A stretch of DNA of 64,000 bases, taken from positions 251,486 to 315,485 of the forward strand of contig CM007327.1 of NCBI GenBank assembly GCA_000333855.2, given 5' to 3'. The notes beneath the pieces are model-generated. The model searched no databases. It saw only the letters and a list, made by a program, of their open reading frames with translations, and was not told the DNA's origin. A program made the position numbers and the translations under genes. Of the stretch, positions 47,738 to 58,597 are shown in pieces. How positions within the stretch are numbered: position 1 is the first letter of the stretch; each line of letters opens with the position of its first letter. This DNA comes from Endotrypanum monterogeii. Taxonomy: Eukaryota > Euglenozoa > Kinetoplastea > Trypanosomatida > Trypanosomatidae.

Positions 47738-50700
47738 ATGGCGCATACCGATGGCACAGTATTGCTGACGTCGGAGAACAGCACGTCGCGCTCCTACGGC
47801 ACATATGAATACGATGTTGAAGAGTTTGACCGCCTGCGAAAGGAGGATCTTGCCTCGTCCGTGCGTATTCGCAGCAGCAAGCGATGCAGCACTGTGACGG
47901 GTGGCGATCATGTTGGTACGGGAATCCAAGAGCTTCTGGAGGACGTCTTTGGCCGTGCAAACGAGGCAATGCCGCTCTACGAGAAGCTCGGAAAGGTGGA
48001 GGGTGTCGCGAGGACACTGCACACCTCCCTGAAGAACGGCTTGGATGTCGCTACGGTGGAGGAGCGGCGGAACTTCTTTGGGCGGAACGCGCTGCCCGTG
48101 GACCCGCCCTTGACCTTCTGGGAGATCTACAAGGCGACGTGGAACGACAACATGATCCGCCTGCTGACGGCGGCGGCTTTTGTGTCGCTCATCCTCGGCC
48201 TGACTGTGCCGGACCCCGGCCAGACGACGGTGAACTACAAGACGGGCTGGATCGAGGGATTCGCCATCATTTGCTCTGTTCTGGTCGTGACGACTGTGTC
48301 CTCCATGAATGACTATCGCAAGGAGCAGAAGTTCCACAAGCTGACGGAGGAGAACTCTGCGCAGCCGATTCGTGTGCGTCGCGGGGGGGAGGAGGTCACG
48401 ATTGATGTCACGGAGATCGTGGTTGGCGACATCGTGAGCCTGTCGCCGGGCCTTGTGGTTCCGGTGGATGGGTTCTACGTGACGGGGATGAGCGTGGTGA
48501 TAGACGAGAGCAGCGTGACGGGCGAGAACGACCCGAAAAAGAAAAGCACGGATGCTCCGATAATCCTGACGGGGACTGTGGTGAACACGGCCGAGGACGC
48601 GTACATGCTGGCGTGCGCCGTGGGTGAGCGGTCGTTTGGTGGCAAGCTGCTGCTGGAGTCGCGCGGTGCTGCCGCGCCGCGGCCGACGCCACTGCAGGAG
48701 CGTCTAGACGAGCTTGCGGACCTCATCGGCAGCGTGGGTATTGGTGCTGCCGCGGTGCTGCTGGTCCTCCTCTCGTTTATGCACACGATCCGCATGCTGC
48801 GACACGAGCCGGGTGCTTCCTACCGCGACTTTCTCGACTACTTCCTGCTGTGCGTAGCGATTGTGGTGGTGGCCGTGCCGGAGGGTCTGCCGCTTGCGGT
48901 GACCATCGCGCTGGCCTACTCGCAGAGCAAGATGCACGACGACAACAACCAGGTGCGTCGCCTGCGTGCGTGCGAGACGATGGGCAACGCGACGCAGATC
49001 TGCAGCGACAAGACGGGTACGCTGACGCAAAACCTGATGAGCGTGGTGCAGGGGTATATTGGCATGCAGCGCTTCCGCGTCAGTCAGCCCGGGGATCTGC
49101 CGCAGCCCATCACGGCGTTGCGCGAGGTGAGCGAGCGGAGCCGTGCGCGACTGCTGGAGGGCCTTGCGATCAACAGCTCGAGTGAGAAGGTTGTGGCGAC
49201 GACCGACAGGGACGGGCAACAGGTTGCTCCGTACTGGCAGTGGGTCTCAGGCAAAGGCAACAAGACGGANNNNNNNNNNACTTCGTGGATCGTGCTTCGA
49301 TAACAGATTCACGCGCAGACGACACGCACTTGCGGCCGCACCACCGGATCCGCGAGGTGTGCCGGCAGCGTGGGTTCACCATCTTCCCCTTCACGAGCGA
49401 CCGGAAGCGCATGAGCGCTGTTGTGCGACAGGAGGACGGGACGCTGCTGCACTACGTGAAGGGTGGGTCCGACCGCATTTTGCCTCTCTGCGACCGGTAC
49501 GTCAATGAGGCGGGCGATGAGGTGGTCATGACGGAGGAGGCGTGTGGACGCATCGCCGGGCAAGTGAAAAGGTTGGCAGATATGGCGAACCGCACCATTG
49601 GCGTCGCATATACGGTGCTTAGCTCCACTGAGCTTCCGGACGATGAGCCGACTGAGATGCTGGTGTGGCTGTGTCTTCTTGGCATCCAGGATCCGCTGCG
49701 CCCCGAGGTAGCGGATGCTGTGCTGAAGTGCCAGATGGCCGGCGTCACTGTGCGTATGTGCACGGGCGACAACATCGATACCGCCGTGGCGATCGCACGA
49801 CAGTGCGGGATCTTCAATCCTTACTACGGTGACCTTGCGATGACTGGCCAGGACTTCCGTAACCTTGTGTACGACGCGTACGGCGACGAGGAGCGCATGG
49901 CGAAGCTGTGGCCTGTGTTGGACCACATGGCGGTGATGGCGCGCTCACAGCCACTAGACAAGCAGCTTCTTGTGCTGATGCTGATGATGCGGGGTGAGGT
50001 TGTGGCTGTGACTGGCGACGGCACGAATGACGCGCCTGCGCTGCGCCTTGCGAACGTTGGGTTTGTGATGCGGAGCGGGACGGATATTGCTGTGAAGTCT
50101 GCGGATATCGTGATGCTGGACGATAACTTCCGTTCCGTCCAACGCGCTGTTGTGTGGGGCCGTTGTGTGAACGATAACATCCGAAAGTTTCTCCAGCTTC
50201 AACTGACGGTGAACTACGTATCTGTTGCGTTGACGTTCATCGGCTCGGTCATGACGGGCGGACATTCCTCACCGCTGACGACGGTGCAGCTACTGTGGGT
50301 GAACCTGATCATGGATACCCTGGCCGCCCTTGCGCTCGCCACGGAGGAGCCGAGCGACGAGTGCCTGAAGCGGCCGCCCATTCACCGCAAGGCGCCACTG
50401 GTGTCGCGCCGTATGCACTTCACGATAATGTCGACGGCATTTTTTATGCTGGCCGTGGAAATGGGTGTGATAGGTTACGGACATATTTGGTTCAAGGCGG
50501 GCAGGAAAGGTTCTGTCGAGCATCGGACAGTCGTGTTTAACGTCTTCGTACTTAGTTCTTTGTTTCATATGTGGAACTGCCGGAAGCTGTACGACGAGCT
50601 GAACTTCGTCGAGGGCATCTGGTCCCGCTCGCGTCCGTTCATTTGTGTATTGTGCTTCTGCGTTTTGTTTCAAATTATCGCAGTGGAGACGTTCGGAGAT

Positions 50701-51084
50701 TTCATGGACGTCACATCCTTGCGAGCGGAGCAATGGTTTGGCTGCGCAATTGTTTCCTCTGGTGTCGTGTTCTGCGGGTTCATATCTCGACTTTTTCCTG
50801 TCTGCGAGCCGAGCTTCGAGAATAAGTTTGATAAGGATATCCTCGACGAGGATGCGCAGGGATTGCTGGCGAAGCTGAGCACATCAGTGCTGAAGGCACA
50901 GGAAACCACTAACGCTTACTCGGATGGTGTTTTCATTGACCAGGCCCGTCGGCTGCGGGCAAAGGCGTTGTGGAGCCAGGCACGCCACTACCACATCAAT
51001 GCGAGTCGCGTTGTCAACGCTTTTCGTCGAACAAGGGCGGAGCGTGTGGCGGCGAGGTCCTACTTGAGCGTGATGCCAAGTTAA
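47738..51084 (+). CDS. P-type Ca2+-ATPase, PMCA (type IIB), copy 2, with assembly gap
   Basis: The ATG at 47738 opens a frame that reaches the 10-N run at 49270-49279; the coding sequence resumes after it in a different frame and ends at 51084. Copy 1 has 14 bases at this place, so the gap is 4 bases short and the frameshift is an assembly artefact. With 14 bases the protein would be 1116 residues. TGE is at 261-263 and the phospho-Asp at 424; PEGLP, TGDGTNDAPAL and NLIMD are all intact downstream. The N-terminus (first 70 residues, with DVEEFDRLRKEDLASS) and the C-terminal part after M6 differ from copy 1, but the tail again has a basic helix (NASRVVNAFRRTRAER). Different termini on a shared core suggest different regulation or targeting; this is inference. 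Confidence 0.93.
49270..49279. other. Assembly gap (10 N) inside Ca2+-ATPase copy 2
   Basis: Ten N within coding sequence. The offset to copy 1 is 7369 before the gap and 7365 after it, so the real gap should be 14 bases. The flanks are otherwise collinear. Confidence 0.99.
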
Positions 51085-51929
51085 TGCTCTTGGACGTGTA
51101 GGCGGGCGTCGTGACAATCTCGCAGAGCTGAGTTCCGTTCCGCAACACTGAGCCTGTCATAGTTGATGAGGTTAACGGAGGTCTTGTATTAGAGGCGGAA
51201 TATCCTGGGTCCTTTTGCAGATACACACATACACACACATCAATCGTTAGACTTCGCGCCGGTAGATGGCATGACATGACGTCTGAGTCGCCCCACGTGT
51301 TCGTCGCTCATGACCACACACTTCACACCTTCTTCGCAGACATGTTTTTTTTTTCATTTTGCGTTAGGCCCCATCTAGGCCCCCACCCCGGAGAGAGATC
51401 ATTGAACCTTTTGTCATTGCGGGCGGTGCGTGTGCTTGTGGCGAGGGGAGGGAAGGGCTTCGCGTCCTGTTTTCGTGTGGCACGTAACTCGGCAAGGCGG
51501 CAAAATACGCCAAATCTTTCGACAGCGGACGGATTTTCCACGGGATACTGCAGATGGGGGGGGGGCCGCCCCCACTTTTGTGCAGGCAGAGAGCGCCGAG
51601 CAAGGATCATCGCCTTTTCCGTGCGGCGCCGCTACGCGGGGTCACCAGTACAGCAAGAAAAAAGAATGCGTGGGAGAGGGGGAGGGGAGGTGCGCCTACG
51701 CCCTTCTAGACCCGCTGTGGATATTGTCCTTTTTTTGTGGTCACTCTTCTCGCCGGCGAACTATCTCTACAGACGAAAAAAAACAAGTATATATATGTAT
51801 ATATATATATATATATATGTATATACTGATCCACATTTTTGGGTGCGGTCAATGACCTCTTCACTCTGAGATGCTCCCGCGACTGCTTTCTGCTTCGCCT
51901 GACTTGTGAAGTGGACGTGTGACGAGCGT

Positions 51930-53010
51930 TATGCTAGGAGCGGTGAAAATATTCCGTTCAAACAGTAGCGCAAAGAAACACACACCCACACAGTGGCGCA
52001 ACTGTCCGCGCCTGCGACGAGGGAAGGGCTATGGTGCCCCTCTGCTCCTGTCGGCGGCTGTGTTTGCGAGGCGTCGGCGCTGGAATGTGTGGAGCCTGAG
52101 TGCACAGCTGAGTCGGCGATTACACTAAAGGACAGAGGTGGCTTGCTTCTGGTTTTGCCTTCTGGCTCGAAGCGCAGCGGCAGCGGCGGTGAAGCCGATG
52201 CCGCTTGCATCTTTCACTGGGCTGCTGTGGATCAGTGGCATCGTGACAATGCGACATGTCCTTACTTATAGTGGGCCGGGTGGCGCATTATGAGTAGGGG
52301 TCTTCGCAGTCGCCGCCCCGCACCACGCCCACCGAGACACCCTTCGACACGTAAGGCGTAAGCAGGTAGCTACCTCGACGGAGCTGATGAGCACGTGCGC
52401 CATCGGCTTAGCTGGTTTTCGATGGTGCGTGGGTGAGAGATGTCACGCCAAACGAGCTCAGTGCTTTGTGCTCCTCTTCACCGCGAGGCCCGCCGTTATT
52501 TGAGGGGCATTCCCCCCCCCCCCCCTCCCCCTGTGAAGCCGCTAGGTGTGTTATCGCCTGCACGCGGGGACATGATCCTATACATCCTGTGACTCTTTCC
52601 CTTCCCCCCTCCCTCCTCTTCCTGCTGAGCCTGCACTTATGGGTGTGCCCGTGCTGTAAATCATGGCGGGATGGTGTATTGCGTGTACGCAATGCATGTA
52701 GATGGGGTTGGGGCAAGGGGTGGGTTCCGGCGTACACAGCGATGAGGAGGCGGGTTCGCTTAGCAATGGAGGGCACATGCGTGTCCAGCCTACGACCTGC
52801 TTGTACGAAGAGCCAGAGACCGGTTGAGTCGGGCGTATTTGTCCGGAAACACTGCTGCAGCACCTTCAGTGCCGCCACCAGCTTTTTTTTCTTTGTGTGT
52901 GGCTGCATGCTGAGTGGGGAGTTGCCGCACTCGCTGGCGGAGTGCAGCGACTTGAAGGACAGAATACTAATGGAGAGGCAGGAGGTCTACATGTGAATTG
53001 GAAGACCGAA
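51930..53010. mobile_element. Possible degenerate retroposon-like segment (SIDER-type)
   Basis: About 1 kb of GC-rich, complex, noncoding sequence within an otherwise repeat-dominated spacer, in the likely 3' UTR of Ca2+-ATPase copy 2. Only broken open frames are present. Leishmania genomes are known to carry hundreds of short degenerate retroposons (SIDER1 and SIDER2, derived from ingi/L1Tc-type elements) in 3' UTRs, where some influence mRNA stability. The assignment rests on composition and position only; I could not match the 79-base signature by eye. It might instead be ordinary 3' UTR. Confidence 0.25.
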
Positions 53011-54243
53011 GAGGTCTCCTCGTTCTATTGAGAGAGCTGACGAAGTTCTCTCCCGTTGGGCCAACGCGTGCACCAGGACTACACACCGTTACACAATATT
53101 TACCCAGCACACATTGCCACTCGCCTCGTGGAGAACGGCCCAGCGAACACGAGCCACTGCGAAGAGAGGTTCCTCAGCCTCCCTCGCCCCCCCCCCCCGC
53201 AGCGTGTCTGGGGCCGATCCCATAAACATGCACTCTAATTGCGCGAGGGGGAGAGAGGGAAGGCAAGGAAGGCAAAAAAAAAAAAGGAAAGTCTCAATAT
53301 GAGCGGCATTGCGCCTTCCAAGGACAGGGTGGCAGCTTATGCGCGAAGGAAGGGGCAAGAATGTCCATCGCCGTGCTGCAGGAGACAGAGGGGTCGGAGA
53401 AGGGGAGTTGTGTTTGTAGTACAGGTGTGCGTACATTGTTTACCTTAGTGACCAAGGAGTATACTTTCGGCGAATGAGTGCTGTAAGGTCACACTGTGGG
53501 GGTCTTCTCATTCGGTTTTCCCCTCTCTGCTGCTCCCTCCCTCTTCTCCCTCTGGCGTTAGGTGTTCGCGAATATACATGAGTAGAGCTTACATGTTTTC
53601 TCCAATCTCCAAATGTTCGTGGGTGTGCGCTTTGTTGTATGGTAGACATACAGGAGCTCCGAGGGTGTACGCTCGTGTGTGTGTGTGTGTGTGAACGTTT
53701 TTGATGCAGCACATTCCTTCCTCCTGCTCTGTGTCTTCTTTTAATTCTTTTTTTTTTTTAGTGGTTCCCCCCTTTTCCCCCTTTTTCCCTCAGCCCTCCC
53801 CGCAGTGCAATTGTGCATCTGTATGCACGTGATTCTACTTATCTACCGCCCCCTTTTTTTTTCCCGTCTAACTTCCTTGTCATCTTCTCTTCATAGAAAA
53901 TATTTTCTTGACTTTCATGGGTTGTGGTTCAAAGTGCTAACCCACCTAATCCCACCCCAACTGCACCGGTGCCCCCCCCCCCTCCCTCTATTTGAAACGA
54001 AAAAAAAATGCATTACATCTCAACACCTGCTGGCGGTATTCTCCCTCTGTGAGAGTGGGTCAGTATGCATCTCTGCTTGCGCAGACCTCATTCACTGCCA
54101 CCTCTGCATCTTCACTTCTCCTCTTTTTTTTTTTTTTTTGCTGTTGACATTCTTACTGTGTGGTGCGCTGCATGCTCGCCATCGCTTGATCCTTTCGCGC
54201 ACCCTCAGGGCTTCACTGTGTTGTGACCACAACCACCTCGTGG

Positions 54244-54282
54244 TGCCCCCCCCCCTTTCTTCCCCCCTCTCCGCGCACAGAG
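54244..54282 (+). promoter_or_regulatory. Candidate trans-splice acceptor three bases before ATG
   Basis: An unusually strong C/T tract (54246-54270) runs to GCACAG at 54275-54280, and the ATG is at 54284. Using this AG would leave only three gene-encoded leader bases (one if the next AG is used). Acceptors further upstream, for example after poly-T at 54123-54140, are possible. Confidence 0.5.
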
Positions 54283-54283
54283 A

Positions 54284-55834
54284 ATGTTTATCCGTATTCG
54301 TGGAAAGGGCGCCTCCCCGGAGAATTCCCAGGCGGCGGTGATGCACATTCGTGGCTTTCGGCACACGCACTGCCCACCGCCCGTGGACTCCTACCACTCA
54401 GTGCTTCATGTGTCATCGAGTGCAGCGTCCACGTCGTCGACCGACGCTGCGGTGACCAACGCGGCCGAGTCTGCAGCCCCACTTACGGCCACGGTGCACG
54501 CATTTCGTTTTGCCCTCTTCCCAGTTGGGGTGCATGCTGCGACACTCACGGCGGCACAGGCGCGGCACATGAAGCTGTCGACATCAGCGAACCCCTCGGC
54601 TGACGCAAGCTGCGGTACGGTGAGTGGTACGGCGTTTTCTTCTTCAATTGCCCTTGACGGCGAGCTAGCCTGGATGCTATGGAGAGAGATGTGGAACTTG
54701 TTCGACATTCTCTATGATGAGGTGCCGCTGCTGCCTTGGGTAGAGGTGGCAGACAGTGGTGCGGAGGCGGCCGCCATCATGGTGGAGGCGGTGGAGCGGG
54801 AGCTTCGCGCGGTTGCCTTGGTCAGTGCAGCAGGAGGGAACACGCCTGAGCTGCGTTCACTTCCGTCAATGGAGGACATCACACACCGTTTCAGGCTTGC
54901 CTCTTCTCTCACGGGCAATCGGCGAGTAGTGGTATGCCCGCCGTACTGCGCCCCGTCCCCCTTGCCGGAGAATTCTTTTTGCGGCATTGGGGCGCAGCGT
55001 TTGCCAGCATCCGCAGAGCCACGTCCGACACTGTCAGCCGTTTCCATGGAGGGGCCTGTGGTGGTCCTAGACCTTGCCGACCTGCCCATAGCGCTGGCCG
55101 GCGGCAAGGCAATGGTAAATATCGCCTGGTACACTGCCTTCGCTGCGATGCAGCCGGATAGTGTGTTGCTCCGGTGCCGCGCCGTCGTGGTGCGTCTCCC
55201 GTACCCGTCCCTGCCGACTTACACGCAGGCGTACAGCTGCTCTCTCTCGTCGACCTCGCCTTGTGGTGCACAGCCGACAATAGCTGACGCCTTCTGCGAA
55301 ATGGTGGATTTTATCGGCGAGCACATAGCCGCCTTGTTCCACGGAATGGTGCTCTCGTTGAAGGCCACAGTACCCGATTTGGCCGCGAAGTGCCCAGTCG
55401 CACCGCCGGTGACGGTCGTGGGGAGCACACCGGCAGCCCTCAGGAACTGCCTACACTCTCTCTCCGGTTGCTTTCCCCCAACAAGTGCCGAGCAGCTCAA
55501 CGATATCAGCGTTTTTGTTTTCTATGGTGATCATCTCAGGGCCGCGGTGGTGAGTAGTTTGAGCGCCACCAGCTCCCACAGTGGTGCTCAAGACTATACG
55601 GCAAATATGGTGGCACAATACAAGTCGATCGGCGAAGAAAGCGGCCGTCCTTTTGCCTTCGAGATGGTGCTGGTGCCGGTGAAGGTGCTGCTCGATGGCG
55701 AAGCGGAGCCGTGGGATGAGTACACGCTACGGGAGCGAGGAAGGCCACATTTTTGCCCGTGTTGCGGCGACTGTAATGACAGCACCGGAGGCCACACCCA
55801 CGTGCACGGTCAAGGGCACTGCCATGATGAGTGA
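54284..55834 (+). CDS. Unknown protein with Cys/His-rich C-terminal tail
   Basis: A 516-residue protein from ATG 54284. I do not recognise the family. The N-terminus (MFIRIRGKG) and two core blocks look globular: GELAWMLWREMWNLFDILYD near 125-145 and VVVLDLADLPIALAGGK near 255-275. They are followed by MVDFIGEHIAALFHGMVLSLKA near 345 and DISVFVFYGDHLRAAVV near 405. Ser/Ala-rich linkers join them. The last 28 residues are striking: cysteines at 491, 493, 494 and 497 (CPCCGDC), then histidines at 504, 506, 508, 512 and 514 with Cys513. This Cys-then-His tail could bind zinc, copper or nickel as a storage or delivery site; metal binding is inference. No signal peptide or membrane helix is evident. 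Confidence 0.85.
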   Translation: MFIRIRGKGASPENSQAAVMHIRGFRHTHCPPPVDSYHSVLHVSSSAASTSSTDAAVTNAAESAAPLTATVHAFRFALFPVGVHAATLTAAQARHMKLSTSANPSADASCGTVSGTAFSSSIALDGELAWMLWREMWNLFDILYDEVPLLPWVEVADSGAEAAAIMVEAVERELRAVALVSAAGGNTPELRSLPSMEDITHRFRLASSLTGNRRVVVCPPYCAPSPLPENSFCGIGAQRLPASAEPRPTLSAVSMEGPVVVLDLADLPIALAGGKAMVNIAWYTAFAAMQPDSVLLRCRAVVVRLPYPSLPTYTQAYSCSLSSTSPCGAQPTIADAFCEMVDFIGEHIAALFHGMVLSLKATVPDLAAKCPVAPPVTVVGSTPAALRNCLHSLSGCFPPTSAEQLNDISVFVFYGDHLRAAVVSSLSATSSHSGAQDYTANMVAQYKSIGEESGRPFAFEMVLVPVKVLLDGEAEPWDEYTLRERGRPHFCPCCGDCNDSTGGHTHVHGQGHCHDE

Positions 55835-56165
55835 GCAGTGGAGGAGAAGAAGAGAGGGCTCCCCCCCCTTTTTTTTTTTTTAGGTTTCGTTGAGGTGTGG
55901 GATAGCGCACTAGGGCCGTGTAGTCAGTGTGACCGTTTTTTTTTTTTTTTGTCTGTGGGGAGGGGGGAGGGAGGGGCAACTGTAGAATGATCTGCAAGGT
56001 TGGTTGACGGCGCCGCTTCCCGAGAGGCGACTCGCTCGTGCGATGCGCAAGCTTTTCGCTGTACTTGTGATGCCCACCTGTGCGTTTCTTTTTTTTTTTT
56101 TCTCAAGACGAGCCATACGTCCACACAGCTCCCCGAGCCTCTGTTATGATATATAATATGATATG

Positions 56166-56203
<38 letters not shown>

Positions 56204-57710
56204 ATGTATCTATCTATATCATAATCATCCTCATTTTGCATGTGTGCAGAGTAGTGATTACGTGCACAAAGCCTTTGCGTGGTTTCATTTGACACGTTTT
56301 TTTTTCTCTTCGTACTTAAAGCCCTCCTTACAAGTCTCGTGCCCTCCCTCTTCCCTTCGAATCTCCCAGCGAGGAGACAACAACAACAACAACAAAAAAA
56401 AACTGCGGCGACTTTGTGGAGGGGCGCTTCTCGCCTGACTCATTTACATATTCCCCGGGAGGAGGGTGGGTGCGGGAGTGGCCTGTCACCGAGGGATCGC
56501 CTCCCTCCCCTCCACTTCCTCTGCCACTTCAAAAAAAAAAAATGAACACGTATAAGCATATATATATATATATATATATATATTCATAGAACAACATACA
56601 CGTCTTGGGACGGAAGCGCCTCATCGTCCCCTTCTCTCCCTCCTCGCTCAAAAAAAAAAAAAAAGATTCGCAGGCGAAGATCTGTCAATGGAAATGCAGG
56701 AATGACTCCGATTATTTTCCATTGGGTGGGTGTGTGCCCTTCCCTCTATCTTGATAGGGTATAATCGATACAAAATACACCGGACATACTTGCATGCGTA
56801 GAGTGTTCATCGTCTCTCTCTCTCTCATTTTTGTTCCTCCTTTTTCTTCGCTTCTATTTGATATTATTTATACATGTGTGCGTCCTACCCCCCCCCCCCA
56901 CCCCCACCACACACACACGAGCAAGAGGGCCGGTGAATACACTCAGATCAAATCTCTAAAAACAAAAAGAAGCAAGACTTGACAAAAAACACATTTCCTT
57001 TTCTGTGCTTTGGGTATCCGTCTCGGAGAGGTACCAGCCTTTTTTTTTCCAGGTGGGGTATTGAAAAAAAAAAAAGAGCAGCCGAACTGTTGACTGCTTT
57101 CACTACCCGTTCTTCCCCTCCCTCGAGTGCTCCTGCTTCTCTACTGGTGTGGAGCGTACGGCATATAGACAAGGCCACTCCGTCGCAGAAGAAAGAGAGA
57201 GCCTGCGCCTTCCCCCTCCCTCATATATATTATTTATATATTTATATTCCCTTATAATCAGTGCTGATTATTATTATTATTACTGCGCTTGTTGCAACTC
57301 ACTAGGACTGTGTGCTTTGTCATTAGTTTTGCTTTTCTTCTTTATTATTATTATTTTTGTCTGTCCCTCTCTTCGCGCGAATACACGCCTGTGTGTGCGT
57401 GTCTTATTTACTTCTCCTTGACCTCCGGAAATTCTTCTTCTCCCCTTCTCTATCAACTTGCCTCCTCTTCTTTTCCGGGTGCACCGAGTGAGGGTGGCTT
57501 AGGTTGGTTGGCGGGCGGAGTCCATTTTCGATTTTTTTTTTTCCTCTAACTGAAGGGAAGGTTAATGCTCCAAGATTAATTTTTATTCCGCTCCCTTTTT
57601 CCTTCTTCCTTATTATTTCTTTTTTCCGATCCTCCGTTTCTTCCCTTTCCCTTTGCCTCGTCTCCTATCCTGTTTTTTTTTTTTCTTTGGGTGGAGCTCA
57701 TCAGATCCAA

Positions 57711-57747
<37 letters not shown>

Positions 57748-58297
57748 TCTTGCATGTTTTTATTACAAAGTGCTGTTCCTGTACTATGAAAAGAAAAAAT
57801 AATATATACACACATTTCTTTCTGCACGACGGTGACGACAACGATCAGGGGGCAAACATACCAAAACACACGCGCAGACCTGCGTACCCCCCCTTTTTTT
57901 TTCTCTTGCATGAATATAATTGGTGACAAAACTGTAAAATTTTTTTTTTTTGCCTGCTTCCCGCTCCGTTTTATGTTCATTAGATACAACAAAAAAAAAG
58001 AAGGTTTTTTTTTCTAATTTATGTTTGCACGGATTCCTTCTTCGTCATCACCATTTATCAATCCTTATTTCCTTTCTCCTTGTCTTTGCATTTTTCCGTT
58101 TTTTTTTTTTTTGCTCGCTGCTCTTGCTTTTCGGTCTGCTCAGCGGCTCCATGTTTTTTTTCTGCAGCATTTGTAGTATTTGAACTTTGAAAATTATTAT
58201 TTTTTTTTTTGCCCGTGGGTGCGTCTTCCGGCTTGCGGAAGCAAACGTACTGCAACAACAACATCTTTTCTATTTTATCTTTGGTACTGTTATATGT

Positions 58298-58358
<61 letters not shown>

Positions 58359-58372
58359 TTATATATACATAT
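58298..58372. repeat. TA-rich repeat block
   Basis: About 75 bases of TA dinucleotides with a few AAA and CA interruptions, 225 bases before the phosphatase start codon; nearly self-complementary along its length. Confidence 0.85.
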
Positions 58373-58504
58373 CTAGCAGTTATTCTGTTCCCCCTTCTTT
58401 TTTTCTCAGCTGCACACGGATTGTGGAGCAGGCTCGGTGGGCTCTCACGCGCCTCTACCCATCTTCTTCTCCCGCTCCCCCTTATTTATATATATTTATA
58501 TATA

Positions 58505-58532
58505 TATTTTTTTTTTTGTGTGATTTTTGGAG
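58505..58532 (+). promoter_or_regulatory. Candidate trans-splice acceptor for phosphatase gene
   Basis: A poly-T tract followed by GTGTGATTTTTGGAG, with AG at 58531-58532, leaves a 65-base leader before the ATG at 58598. Inferred from layout. Confidence 0.5.
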
Positions 58533-58597
58533 GCACTCCGTTTTCTGTCCAAAAAAAAAAAGCAACAACAACAAAAAAACATCCGCTATTTTAATCA

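Larger units (their letters stand above)
51085..54283 (+). other. Long spacer with possible degenerate retroposon
   Basis: No supported gene in 3.2 kb. 51276-51869 is an open frame of 197 codons starting with ATG, but its product is Arg/Phe-rich and runs into a TA repeat, so I reject it. TA-rich repeat lies near 51787-51826. From about 51930 to 53010 the sequence is GC-rich, nearly free of simple repeats and compositionally unlike the flanks; see the separate entry. Beyond it are poly-C near 53188, poly-A near 53274, (GT)n near 53675-53692 and long poly-T and C/T tracts from 53740 to 54275 leading to the next gene. Confidence 0.6.
55835..58597 (+). other. Long spacer of simple repeats
   Basis: No supported gene in 2.76 kb. 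It contains poly-T at 55869-55881, 55936-55950 and 56089-56101, (TA)n near 56165-56187 with GT after it, (CAA)n near 56380-56395, poly-A near 56531 and 56650, (TA)n near 56560-56583, poly-C near 56889-56900, ATT-triplet patches near 57267 and 57343, (CA)n at 57715-57744 and a large TA-rich block at 58298-58372. The tract at 58505-58528 with AG at 58531-58532 is a good acceptor candidate for the phosphatase gene. Confidence 0.65.

Noticed and set aside
47738..51084. Ca2+-ATPase copy 2 as a pseudogene
   Set aside because: The only break is the 10-N gap, whose mis-sizing by four bases explains the frame change; all motifs are intact.
51276..51869. 197-codon + strand open frame with ATG
   Set aside because: The product is Arg/Phe-rich without recognisable domains and ends by reading through a TA repeat into Tyr-Ile runs. 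No coding-type composition.
52433..52996. 187-codon + strand open frame in the long spacer
   Set aside because: It begins with GTG, not ATG, and crosses a poly-C and a poly-T run; no domain is visible.
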